Shown piece after piece: positions 12,814 to 23,754 of a stretch of DNA of 64,000 nucleotides. Position 1 is the first letter of the stretch; each line of letters opens with the position of its first letter. The position numbers and the translations under genes are program-made. The notes beneath the pieces were generated by a model. It made no database searches and had not been told where the DNA came from. It saw nothing but the letters and a program-made list of their open reading frames with translations. Source of the stretch: Diphasiastrum complanatum (Eukaryota; Streptophyta; Lycopodiopsida; Lycopodiales; Lycopodiaceae); NCBI GenBank assembly GCA_029204225.1, contig CM055113.1, positions 29,734,805 through 29,798,804 on the forward strand, written 5' to 3'.

Positions 12814-12929
12814 TTTGTCAAGGAATGCTTTCTGGTTTTCAATGGAAGGCTCGAACTTGAGACCAAAGAAACTTTGGATGTCAAGCGTTAACCAATTGAG
12901 CCAACTTCCTTGGGTTTTGTCAAGGAATG
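12814..12929 (-). repeat. tRNA-like SINE or tRNA retrocopy with 14-bp flanking repeats
   Basis: The minus strand from about 12905 to 12842 contains TGGCTCAATTGGTTAACGC, which resembles a pol III A box, and GGTCTCAAGTTCGAGCC, which resembles a B box, at tRNA-like spacing. The ends GGAAG and CTTCC could form an acceptor-type stem. The insert is bracketed by identical TTTGTCAAGGAATG at 12814-12827 and 12916-12929, as expected of a target duplication. A third copy of the repeat lies at 12779-12792, so local duplication is also possible. The cloverleaf is not good enough to call a functional tRNA. Confidence 0.6.
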
Positions 12930-13839
12930 GGGCGGAACTCCTTCAAAGGGCATTCCCCCTCTAAAGGGCATTTTAGCTCAAGGGTAAAAGCCCCTTCTCA
13001 AGTGGAATGCTCTCGAAAGGGGGAATCCTTCACAATAAATGTTTTTCTACATGCACCTGTCACACACAGGTGCTTATAAATTTTTTTTAGACGCACCTTC
13101 CGCATGGAAGGTACATGTAAGAAAAACTTCTCACACACCAAAAAGCACAGAGATTCTGTTGTGGAAGCAAACTCTTTTTTTTCATGAAAAAGAAAAAAGT
13201 GATTTTACGTACTAAGTAATGGTCATGTCGAAGTCCATTACACATATAATTGGGGACCCAAGCAATTAAAGGAAGCCATAAACTTGCTCCTCGATAATTG
13301 AATTACATGTGCAAATAAGCCAATCAAAGAATGAAATGTTATTGCACATAATTGCATTTAGTAAAATTTTAGGATATAGATTTCTTTTTGAAATGCGCAC
13401 AGATTTATGGGCCTATATTATATTAATATTATTGCACATTGATGTATTTAATAAGAATTTTAGAGTAAATATCTTGATACATTCCTCTTTCAAATGGGCA
13501 ATCAATTTATGAGCCTATCTTATGCAATACAATATAAGCATTAAGAAGTCTCATGTCAAAGGTTAGGGACATTGAAATTTGGTAGCTATTTAATACATTC
13601 TCTTTTCAAAATGGGAAGAAAATTTGGGGCCTATATTATGCAATCTAATATAGGTTTCAAAAAATCTCATGCCAAAGGCAATTACATAGATGTAAAGCAA
13701 ATCTCAATGAGTGGGAGTTGTGCATAAACACCAATTATTTGCCTAGGACTTGTGATGTACAAATGTAGAAAGTTTTTTAGTCTTTGATGGGTGGGAATGC
13801 CTAACGGTAGTATTTATATGTGTAATTTTCAGCTCGTAA
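12930..13839. other. Non-coding spacer
   Basis: AT-rich sequence with short hairpins, such as CACCTGTCACACACAGGTG near 13052 and CACCTTCCGCATGGAAGGT near 13095. No gene or transposon domain recognised. Confidence 0.5.
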
Positions 13840-14320
13840 GATTCCAAAAGTGTTGATGTGTTGAAAATAGTTAAATGTTGAAAATGTTGCCCTTCCTTAA
13901 AATAAAACTATGAATTTCGAGATAGGCATAAAACATTGAATCTCATAGTATAAACTTTGAAAACGGCTTCACTATATATTTTATTTTTACTTCACATATT
14001 ATGGACTACATAATGGATGTTTGGAGTCCCAATGTATAGAATATAATAGCAACTCTTGTAACTTAACAAGAAAATTTCAAAAGTTTTGATGTGTTGAAGG
14101 TAGTTAAATGTTGACAATGTTGCCCTTCCTGAAAAAAAACCTATGAAGTTGAAAAATTTATGAATTTTGAGACAGCCATAAAATATTGAATCTCATAGTA
14201 TGAACTTTGAAAATGGCTTCACTATATATTTTATTTGTACTTCACATATTATGGACTACATAATGGATGTTTGGAGTCCCAATGTATAGAATATAATAGC
14301 AACTCTTATGACTTGACACA
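13840..14320. repeat. Tandem duplication of about 240 bp
   Basis: Two diverged adjacent copies each run from CAAAAGT(N)TTGATGTGTTG to AATAGCAACTCTT. The period is about 233 bp at the left and 250 bp at the right because the second copy has a short extra segment (GAAGTTGAAAAATTT region). Shared landmarks include TTGAATCTCATAGTAT and GGATGTTTGGAGTCCC. Non-coding. Confidence 0.85.
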
Positions 14321-17300
14321 GGACTTGCCATTATACTGCGGGTTGACAAGAGGAAGACAAAAGTACATGCCATTACATTATTACAATGGGCTGAATTACA
14401 CTCATTATTGTACATAATGTGTCATGAGAAAATTAAAACAAAATAAAGACATGATTTTCAAGATTTACTTGAATGATCCATCCCTAAGAGCTACTCATTT
14501 TTAATATTCTATACATGACACCTATGTATTTCAAAATTAAACCTAGGAGAGTTAATTACTTTCAAGATTTGATTTGTGAGAATCCCCTATTTAGAGGGCT
14601 GAAAATTATAGCCATTCACAATTATGCCCTAGATTGTTAACAGTCTCTTTTGAGTTATTCTCAAAAGACCTGCATTTTGTAATTTCTTAGTTTTTTGAAG
14701 ACTTTTAGGTACATATGTTTGTATAAAAAATCGTCAGACATTTTATGATGCCAATTTTTAAGAAAATTTGCTAGTTTGCTAATTTTTTTGAGCACTGATA
14801 ACAATGATTTCGAAACTCATGTAAGATTTGAACGTACACATTATGAAATTTGAAGATTTTAATATACACACATTTGATTGTGACTCACCCGACTTTTTTT
14901 TGTGCATCACATAAACTATTCAATATAAAAATTTCACATTGCTCATAAAAAAAATGTAATAAAAAGTTTGACATGACCCATAACCATGCAAGCATGAGAT
15001 TTCAGAAGAAAATTAGGTCATTAAAAAAAAAGGTCTTTCTTGTCATCTTTTATGCTTAGAGATATCAAGTATAATACTTTATTGGATCAAATCAACATCA
15101 TAATTTTATGATGATTTTAAATTTTGGACTATTTGTTATTTTCATCATGAATTTAAAATTTGGATATTATAATCCAATTTTTTATTGACTCCATTAAAAC
15201 GTTATGGGCTATGATTTTTTTATTTACTTTTAAGAGCTGCTTGAAACCAGTGTTCGGAAAAGCCAGCATAGTCCAAGAATGGAACCGGCATCTTTTCCCA
15301 AAAACTGGCTTAACAAAAATTGTATAAGAATTTTTTATGTCATAAATTTTGGGTTTTATAAAAAAAAACCAGCAAATAATAGCTTGTCACTCAATAGAGG
15401 CCGAAGAACTTTTTCACATATCGATTTTTGGAAGGAAACCTCAAAAGGTTTCTCGAACACTGGCTTGAAACTTGTTGAAGAGCACCGAGAATAATATTGC
15501 CTTGCAAGAGAGGAGTGTCCGAGGTGTTACTTCAATTTCCTTGTGAAACTTCAATTTAGTTCAAACTATTTTAATTTTTTAATGAGACTTTTTTCATTGC
15601 AAAAGAAACAGCACTTCAATTTCAAAAGGACTCGTGTCACGTGTATATTGCTCAAACATAAAAGCTCCTCTAAAATTTTAACTACAGCTCAGAACTTTTA
15701 AAAAAACAAAGAAAATCTGGCATCGCGGACTACGGACTCCTTCGTAGTCCAGACTCTCTCTCGCTGTCTCAACTCTCAAGTCCGTGACTATCTTATCTCA
15801 ATACTATAGATTCTCTCGCAACTCCCCAGTCCTCCTGCAGCTGCGAATTTTGCCATTTCCCAAATCCGTTCCTTCATGCTGACACCTTTACAAACGAAGC
15901 AAATATTAGGAACAAGTAACTATGCTACTCTATAATTTCCAAAGCTCGCTGCTGGTGGCAAGTGGCAAGTCCGACGAAACACCGGTGTTTTGTAGGCTTT
16001 CTCGTCCGTGTACGACCTGACCTGTGTTTTTCGGAGACTGACAGATATCTTATAGGCTGCAACGTATAGGTGACGCTTTTTCAGCGTGCCCCTTTTCCAC
16101 CGTTTAGTATGTACACTCTAGACCCCTCAAAACTTCGAGCCTTATTTGATTGTGCAATTTGTATAGTTTAAATTGCTTCGGAATCCCGATCTCCACCGCC
16201 CAAGAGAAGAATCTAACCAGCAGGGTCCCATTTGTGGAATTCTTCTCTTCAGAAGCGTTTAGCTATGGAATTGTTCTCATTAGCTAATACATTACTGTTT
16301 GTCTGCTAATTCAATCGTCCTTTAATACATGATAACACAATTGTCCTCCTAGGACCAAAGGTTGTATCCATTAGCCTTCTTAAACTTCGAGTCTAGGGAA
16401 GGACAAGAAAAGATCTCCTTAGTGCTTTTGAAGACTTTTTGCAATTTATTTTTAAGTAAATATTTTCTAAACACAAATAAATCTCACATACACACAATGT
16501 CACACACACCCCCACCGGGCACACACATCTATCTCTATGGTTCTCACATTCACACATCCCTCTTTGTATATACACCACATCTCTTTAAACACACACTTAC
16601 TCGTCTTTTCTTTCTAACACAAGCAAACAAGACACTTTCTCTCTCACAAACAAACCAACGTCCTCTTAAGGACCCACTTGAATATCTTTGTCAATAATAC
16701 TTCCAAAATTTTGAGAATTGCAAGATGGTGGGCCCTATAAAACACCTAACATAGATAAAAAAATGACTTGCAAAAGGATGATTGCTTTTGGCTTGTTTTT
16801 TTAAAACCTCAAAGCTAAAACATAGAGCTCATGTTCTTGATTTGGAATCTATAACCTGGGCCTTCATCATTACGTATATATATTATTTACATCATAAATT
16901 AACACCACCAAGGCATAGCCAAGTTTGAACAACTGCACTCCTTGCAAGTACCTTTTGTTCACAACCACCAACATCATATCCTTTTATTTCTTTTTCCTCC
17001 CAACAATTGATACTCAAACATGCATTTTCATGGACATATGAACAATTTCTATTCATCTTGACTATGGTGGATACAAATTTATGACTCCCATCAAGTGTAG
17101 AGTGCTTTGAACAAAAATATGCTAGAGTCTATATTAGATATTTTCAGTTTCCTTCTAAAGTTTATAACACTCATGGATGTTGGACTCTTCAAAACATCAT
17201 TTCTCTTGCATCTTGTAATAAAAACAGTTTCGACAATGACTATTGAGAACAAGAAAAAGTGTTACGAGGTTTGGCTCCCAATAAAATTCTTGAAGTTAAT

Positions 17301-18770
17301 AGAGTTATTTTTAGTTTTTTACATCATTTTGGGGGGTTCCTTATGTTACCCTATTCTTACCTACATTCGTCAAACTTTGAAAAGGGTGCTTTTTCTCTCT
17401 TGAATACTAGTCGTCATCATACTGATTACAAAAACCCCCAATTCCACCACAATCAAGGGCTCTATGCTCCTCACCATGCTCATTTTACAACAATTTCCAA
17501 AACCCTAGTGTTATGTCTTGTCTTTCTCCTCCACCATGTTCTTTTAGTAAGGCAATCAAGTCTTATTTAAGATAGAAAAATTATGCATGTAGTTTGTTGA
17601 AAAGGGAACAAGACCAAAAATCATAATATAGCAAGTGATCTTCAGTAACCAACAAACCTTTGTTCTTTCTGCACCGCTAATTGTTCTTTTGTCTATGTCA
17701 ATTTTAATGAGAGAGATGTGAGATCGATGATGACTCTCTTGTGTAAGAATTTTTATAAGCCATTCCCCATGTAAAATATTCACATTCCATTTATGATGAG
17801 AACACTCACTAATCATCCTTTCTTATTTGAAGATTTTTTCATATATTAGTTAAAGAGAATACAAGCTCATCTACATAATAACTCAAATTATTTTATGATG
17901 AGCTATGTTATCATTGTAACTAACAATTTGATAAAGCCAACAAGAACAAAGAAAACTTCAAGCTTAAAATCACAAGGCAAAAAATATAAGGACGCGATTT
18001 TTTGGCGAGCATTTCTCGGCGAGTAGATTTTGGCGAGCAATATTAAGATACATTGTACGATGTTGTTTTTGGCGGGCAATATTATGATAGATTGTACGAT
18101 GGCGAGCTTCCTTAATATGAGAAATATTCTAATACTATTATTTTCTGGTTTTAGGAATGAAGGTGTGGCAGCACATTGACGATTGAGTTTATAATCTCAA
18201 ATACATGAGCAAAGTACAATTTGTTTTATGCTGCTTCTTTTTAGTTCAAGTTTATGAGCCAATTTGAATTGAATCAAGATATTTGATTCAAACACTTTTT
18301 TAGTGTCAAAGCTTGACTATTGAAGGTTTTTGAACCATAGTTGCCCATTCTGAAACAAGTTCCATTTCGGAATGGGACTCCAAAAAGAAATTAAACAAAA
18401 ATATATATTTTTTACAAAGAAAATAAAAAACAACTACTTTGTGGACCTTGGTGTGAAGTCCAAATGTCAATTTTCTCTTGACAGTACACATTCATAACTT
18501 GAAAATTGTACACATACGTATGAACATAAATTGTGAGAGATTTCAACTAGTTTAGTCTACTTTAGTCATATTTTGATAAATTGTCATTAAGAGGCCAAAC
18601 CTCATTTTAGACTTAGAGATAAACTTTTTGAAGTTATATTAGTTTAAAATACATTCAATAAACCCTTTTTGAAAGTGTGGGAAAGTTGGTAGTCAAGTTT
18701 GAGAGAGATTCAAATTTGAACTTTGGGTACATTGTATCTAGACCCAAAAATAGTAGGGTTTACATTTTGG
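14321..18770. other. AT-rich intergenic spacer
   Basis: Only short accidental frames occur. A CA-rich low-complexity tract lies at about 16480-16620. Two copies of GGCG(A/G)GCAATATTA with ATTGTACGATG lie 38 bp apart near 18033 and 18071. A short hairpin GGACTACG...CGTAGTCC lies near 15727-15750. I see no gene or recognisable element. Confidence 0.5.
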
Positions 18771-19185
18771 AGGGAAAGCCAAGTGGCCAAATAGGATTTG
18801 GACACTCTATAAAAGGATGTAACTCATGGAGAGACATATCTTCTCTCTTCTCTCTCTCATTTCATCATTATACATGGTTCTCTTTGGGTTCTACTACTCA
18901 TTGATGCACTATCTTGGTGATATCTTGCAATCTTGTGTGTAGAATGCTCATATTTTGCTATTTTTGGTTTCACACATGTGAAATACAGTAGGGTATTGTA
19001 ATTGTACAGACAAAAAACATATTTTATGGTTTGGTTCATGTTTGATCAGTATCTCTTAGAGTTTGCATCTCATTTTATATGTAGATGCTGATTTTTCTAC
19101 ATTGGCAGGATTGTTGGTTTGCTCCTTATTGTAACCAAAGATCAGGGACATGGATTGGATCTTGAATGATCTAAAATCCTTTACA
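18771..19185 (+). repeat. 5' LTR remnant of deleted copia element (left end unresolved)
   Basis: The segment ends in TTACA directly before a copia primer site and contains a TATA-like TCTATAAAAGG at 18806-18816. That matches a U3/R promoter followed by U5. The true left end was not found: the start of the 3' LTR at 20095 (TGTTGGATTATTTTCC) has no visible match upstream, so the LTR is probably truncated or strongly diverged. Confidence 0.55.
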
Positions 19186-19197
19186 TGGTATCAAAGC
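19186..19197 (+). other. Primer binding site of deleted copia element
   Basis: TGGTATCAAAGC is a one-base variant of the plant initiator-Met tRNA primer site. It opens an internal region of only about 900 bp that ends at the polypurine tract near 20086-20094. Gag, protease, integrase and most of RT are missing. Confidence 0.8.
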
Positions 19198-19690
19198 TAT
19201 TGTGTTTCAGGTTATGAAAGGATCAGCCATCTTTAGCAAGGATTTGGAGGAGTTACCAATGCTAGAGCATGCTAGATTGATTTCTACTCAAAAATCAGCA
19301 TTTTTGCATGTGTAGAATGGATCTTTTGTAGGTCAAAACTCAATATAGGGTTATATACTTGATCAATTCTGATTTCACACTTGGTTTACTGGAATTAGAT
19401 GACTTTTGGTGCATTAGTAAGGTCTCACTGGAGTCTACAAGAAGATATATCAAGTTTTCAAAAATTGCATATAGAATTTGAGATATTCAATTTTTTGTGA
19501 TTTTGTCAAAACCCTAATTTTGATTGGATCTCTATTTTGTGAGGTTAATGAAATTCATTTGAGTGTGTTTCAATCTTAGAAAGTGGCAAGAATCATTAGA
19601 TTGAGGATAGATCATAGGTTGATCAAGATTTCACTATTCTATGTGTTGATTTTCTAGCTAGAAGTGCTAGAAGAGATTTGAGAACGGTCC

Positions 19691-20087
19691 AGTTTCTTGG
19701 AACAGTCACAAGCAGTCTTCAATAGCTCTATCTTCCACTGAATAAGAGTATATCGTCGTCTCTCACGTTACAAAGGAAGCAATTTGGTTGAGGAACTTAC
19801 TCTCAAATATCGGTCTGAATCAATATACTCCGACGACATTATTTTGTGATAATCAAAGTGCCATTGCTTTATCAGCCAACCCTAGATTTCATTCTAGGAG
19901 TAAGCACATTGAACTGAAGTATCATTTCGTCAGAAGAAAAGTTCTCAACGAAGAGGTCAGATTGCAGTATTGTAGAACACAAGATATGACAACAGATGTT
20001 TTTACCAAAGCATTAAGTTTGGAAGCACACAGAAGGCTTTGTGCAAAACTAAGTTTGAAGGTCAAGGCTTTCAAGGATTCAGATTAA
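19691..20087 (+). pseudogene. Copia RNase H C-terminal remnant
   Basis: The frame reads the copia RNase H end: KQSSIALSSTE, then VTKEAIWLRNLL, LFCDNQSAIALSANP, SKHIELKYHFVR and TTDVFTKAL. It stops at 20085-20087. One TAA interrupts the usual STEAEY-type motif near 19743. Right behind the stop, AAGGAGGAG (20086-20094) is the polypurine tract. The internal region from 19198 to 19690 has no gag or pol match, so the element is a deletion derivative that keeps only its ends. Confidence 0.9.
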
Positions 20088-20094
20088 GGAGGAG

Positions 20095-20265
20095 TGTTGG
20101 ATTATTTTCCTTCTTACTAATCGACTAATTGGTTTTAATCTTCACCCATTGTTTATCCAGTTTTGTGGATTTTTCCGTGTTTTTACACAATTTGCAGAAA
20201 TACACGAAGTTGACAATAGTGTCGCATTTTTCGCCTATCAAGAATCTTGTGAAAAAAAATGCAGT
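20095..20265 (+). repeat. 3' LTR start of deleted copia element, truncated
   Basis: TGTTGGATTATTTTCC follows the polypurine tract and begins an LTR. It is replaced after about 170 bp by the leader of gypsy element A, whose primer site is at 20276. The junction looks like a deletion or truncated insertion; element A's own 5' LTR is missing. Confidence 0.6.
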
Positions 20266-20275
20266 GTCGCAATTT

Positions 20276-20293
20276 TAGCGACGTTGCCGGGGA
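20276..20293 (+). other. Primer binding site of gypsy element A (Asp tRNA type)
   Basis: TAGCGACGTTGCCGGGGA differs at two positions from TGGCGCCGTTGCCGGGGA, the complement of the 3' end of plant aspartate tRNA. The same sequence occurs, better preserved, in element B at 33627-33644. Confidence 0.8.
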
Positions 20294-21498
20294 GCTATGC
20301 CAATTTTTCAGTTTACAGCATGATTGTTGGATGGTTAGATTGCATTAGGCATCTTGTCGTGGCATGAATAGTGTTAGATCTGCATTTTAGGGTTAGTTTG
20401 GAATTGATTTTGCTTGATTTGAGTGGAATTGCTTGTTTGAAATGTAATCTGATTGTTAAACAGGGAAAGCTATTCAGATCACCAATCTTAAGATCCATTT
20501 GGATCTGAGATATCAGAAAAAACAACAAAAATCGGTCAAATCTACCAGATTTGGTCAAAAAGAGGCCAAAAAACGTCATCAGAGTTGATAACTTTTTGCC
20601 CTCTTTTAGGAAACCTTTGCCGAGTTGTATACACCTTTGGTTTTGTTCATAGAACCTTCAATTTGAAGGGTGAAGATTAATTCCCAGCAGATTTTCAAAA
20701 ACATCTAGAAAAACCACAAAAAAACACCAAAAAATCATCAAAACCCTAAAAATACAGAAAAAGAACCTTTGCCCGATTCACTATGCATAGGTGTGATTCA
20801 GACCTATCTACTGTCAGGTTGGTGAAGAAAGAAATCAAAAATAGAAAGGTTTTCAGAAGATCAGTTGTCATATTGCCATATTTTTGTCAAAAAGTCACTT
20901 TTTTACAAATACCAGTATTATTCTTGATCCTTCGCCAAAACCTTTGCCGAGTTTTCAAAACATTCTATTTATAATAAAATACTATTTTTGAGTTTGGCAA
21001 AGATTCTTCTTGATCAGATCATAGAAAATCTTGATTTTTACCCTCGTCAAACTATAGAAACTGTATTTGCTTGTGTCAGAAACCTTTGTCCGATTTTTCA
21101 TAGTTTTATCTGTGTCTAATCTGAGAGGTTGACAAAGGTTATTTCCCAAAAAATTGTCAAAAAAGTTGTTCAGAGAGTTTTTTTTCCAAACTAGCACTGT
21201 TGAACCTTCGTTGAGCCAATCTTGGCCTAGTGAACCTTCGCCAGTCCTATTTTTAGTTTCTGATTTTCCATATCAAGTCTCTGTCAAAATTTGGATCAAA
21301 TCTAATATATTCAGATTTGGATTCTAAGAGAGTTATCATTTTTGGGAAGTACCGATTGATTGTATTTCAAAATCCTTTTTATGATATAGAATCAAATTTT
21401 TGGAAAGTGGAATAGATCTAGCAGATCTGATCTGAGATAGTTTTTGATTGAAAAATCTAGATCCAATCTCATTGTCTGCTTGATCTAAATTTGTAAAG

Positions 21499-22973
21499 AT
21501 GGCTACTCCTAGAGCTGCTCCTAGAGGTGCTCCACAAGAAGTCAATCCAATCATTGTTAGAAGAGCACCTTGTTTGGATCTACCCAAATATAATGGATTA
21601 ACAGATCCAGTTAGATTTCTTCATATCTATGCTGAATTCTGTGAAGTCTATGGCGAGATTTATCCTCAAGATAAACTTAAGCTGTTTCCTATGGCCTTAA
21701 CAGGCGCCGCACAAGATTGGTACTTTAATGAAGATGAAACTGAGCATACGGATTGGGAGGATGTTAAATGAGCCCTCATCACACGGTTCAAAGCGTGGAA
21801 GTTTATGGAAGACCCTTTCCTACTTTTAAGTAAAATTCAAATGGGAAAGCGGAAAATGGTTCGCGATTACATTGAACGGGTGAAACACCTCAGATCTGAA
21901 TGTGAACTTGAGCTGATTAACAAAAATGCCATGATTATGTGGTTTTTGTCAGGTCTACCTAAATGGATCAGACGTGAGCTGAAACACCATAATGAGTATG
22001 CACTCTTGCAAAATACTATGGACGATGCAATTCGGGAGGAGGATGAAGATTCAGATGATGAGCCGAATATCAGTTTGTTGCCTTATACCACAAGGTAGAC
22101 TACTACGACATCCACCACTATTGCATCAGCGAATGCCAACGCTACTGCAGAAATGATGCTCAATGAGTTCGAGAAACTTGGGAAGAACCAGCAAAAACAG
22201 AGGAAAAGTTGCAGTCGCAATTTGATGAGAAGATCAAAGCATTGGAAATTTTTCATGGACAAGCGAACAAGGAACCTGAGAAGTTTGCGAAGACTTTTCC
22301 TACCAAGAAAAATGTCTGTTGTTCTATTTGTACAGGAAATCACACAATGAACGAGTGTCCTCAATTGAAAAACCGAATGGAAATCAGTGTTTCCCATCTG
22401 TGTGATTCACTTGACCATGAGATTGCTACAGTTCGTCATTACTTTCATAGTGATGGACTTACCAGAAGTGCCAAATGTAACCGAGTTTTATTGGGACGTC
22501 CTTGGTTACGAGTTGTGCAAGTAATTCATAATTGGGGTACCGAAAAAATCACTTTTGAAAATCATAAACATGCAGTTAAAGTTGATCCTACAACTTGGAC
22601 TATCAAACCAGTGGTTCAAAAAGAGGATGACGATTCATCAACAACAGATCACACTTGTGACCGACGAGAGAAAAAATTGAGAATTCATTACGATTCTCAA
22701 ATGGATACGGTCAATTGGAATGAAGCTCTTGCAACGATTGATTGTACAACAGCATATATGTGTCAACAAGATAATCAATCGGATTTGAACGAGATTTCCT
22801 TATTAGATCGAACTTTGGATACACCAATCACATTTTCACTGAATGTGCTGAATGTAGTCTGGATATCAATGGAACCTATACCAGATCCGATTGAAGATGA
22901 ACTCATTCTTGTGAGTCATGCCTTGACTTATGATGGCAATGCTGAACTTACGGATGAGCAGATTCTAAATCAT
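21499..22973 (+). pseudogene. Gag and pol N-terminal region of element A, degenerate
   Basis: Gag starts at ATG 21499 (MATPRAAPRGAPQEVNP) and reads LKLFPMALTGAAQDWYFN, a retrotransposon gag core. TGA at 21769-21771 stands where B has an Arg codon (CGA) and TAG at 22096-22098 where B has CAG, both C-to-T changes. A frameshift follows near 22200. The zinc-knuckle-like CSICTGNHTMNEC is at about 22316-22354. About 400 bp present in B, including the protease site, are deleted near 22385-22425. The frame then continues as LLGRPWLRVVQ and the pol linker until it is cut by the LTR of B at 22974. Confidence 0.9.
22969..22973. repeat. Target site duplication of element B, left copy (ATCAT)
   Basis: ATCAT directly precedes the LTR at 22974 and is repeated at 34406-34410 after the other LTR. 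Joining the flanks restores the reading frame of element A across the site, which supports a true insertion. Confidence 0.92.
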
Positions 22974-23700
22974 TGTAGTGGGTTTCTCTCCTTGCCTAAC
23001 CTGAATCCAAGATCTAGTCAATCTAGCATCAAAGAGATGGAGTTAGTTGTCACGCGTAGGTTCGTTCCCATGAGAGCGATAGTATAGTTCAGATTTCGAC
23101 ATGAATGGATTTCTAACACTAACATCTACTAACCCTACTTCTATTAACCCTAAATCCACAACAATGATAGAACTTACTCTTCTCTCTCTCCTTTTCTCTC
23201 TCACAAAAAGCATAAGAAATAGCAATCCCAATAATGATCAAATCCAACAATTAACAAATATAAAGGAAGCATGAGAAATGGAGGAAAAGAGAGGAAGAGC
23301 AAGGACATTCATCAATCCATTTCTAAAGAGAACCAATCTGCTTTATTGAAATGAGGAAATGAACATCAGGAGCAACTCGAGTTGGTCCCTTTTTATAGTA
23401 GAGAGGAGGACCCTGGCCTTTGAATCCTATTGATCCAGTCTTGCCTCTCTTTTTATTCAAATTTAAAAAAGTGTGGGAACCATTAAAATTGGAGGGAAAC
23501 CCAACTTTATTCACTAACTTGACAATTAGGCCCTGCGACATTAAAAGTCCCGCAAAAAGGCCTAAAGTCCTTTTATTAACATTCTAATTAATCAAATAAC
23601 TATGTGGTCATCGGGTTGGACTTACACACGCAGGGTGCCAAATCCCTCTCACCTATTTACTAGGGTTAGGATTGCCTTGAGATCCACAAACCCTCCAACG
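22974..23700 (-). repeat. 3' LTR of element B
   Basis: 727 bp, plus-strand TGTAGTGGGTTTC to CCCTCCAACG. On the element strand a TATA-like CTATAAAAAGG lies at about 23388-23398. The outer dinucleotide has changed (CG instead of TG on the element strand). It is about 30 bp shorter than the 5' LTR, owing mainly to fewer copies of an ATTAACACTA-type repeat near 23110. The many substitutions between the two LTRs indicate that the insertion is not recent. Confidence 0.93.
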
Positions 23701-23712
23701 AAATCCCCCAAC
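23701..23712 (-). other. Polypurine tract of element B
   Basis: On the element strand GTTGGGGGATTT lies directly upstream of the 3' LTR. The purine run is imperfect but is in the right place for plus-strand priming. Confidence 0.6.
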
Positions 23713-23754
23713 AAAAAAAACTGGTGGCGGTCCCACGACACCTGCAATATGCAG

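Larger units (their letters stand above)
20266..22973 (+). mobile_element. Ty3/gypsy element A, 5' part (leader and gag)
   Basis: A plus-strand element of the same family as B. It starts with a primer site at 20276-20293, has a 1.2-kb leader homologous to B's leader, and then gag and the start of pol. It has no 5' LTR. At 22973 it is interrupted by element B, and it resumes at 34411 in the same orientation. The duplicated target ATCAT sits at both junctions. The leader carries many CCTTTGCC and CCTTCGCC motifs. Confidence 0.9.

Noticed and set aside
16362-16697. 111-codon frame in the CA-rich tract
   Set aside because: Low-complexity His/Thr translation of a CA-rich repeat with no other support.
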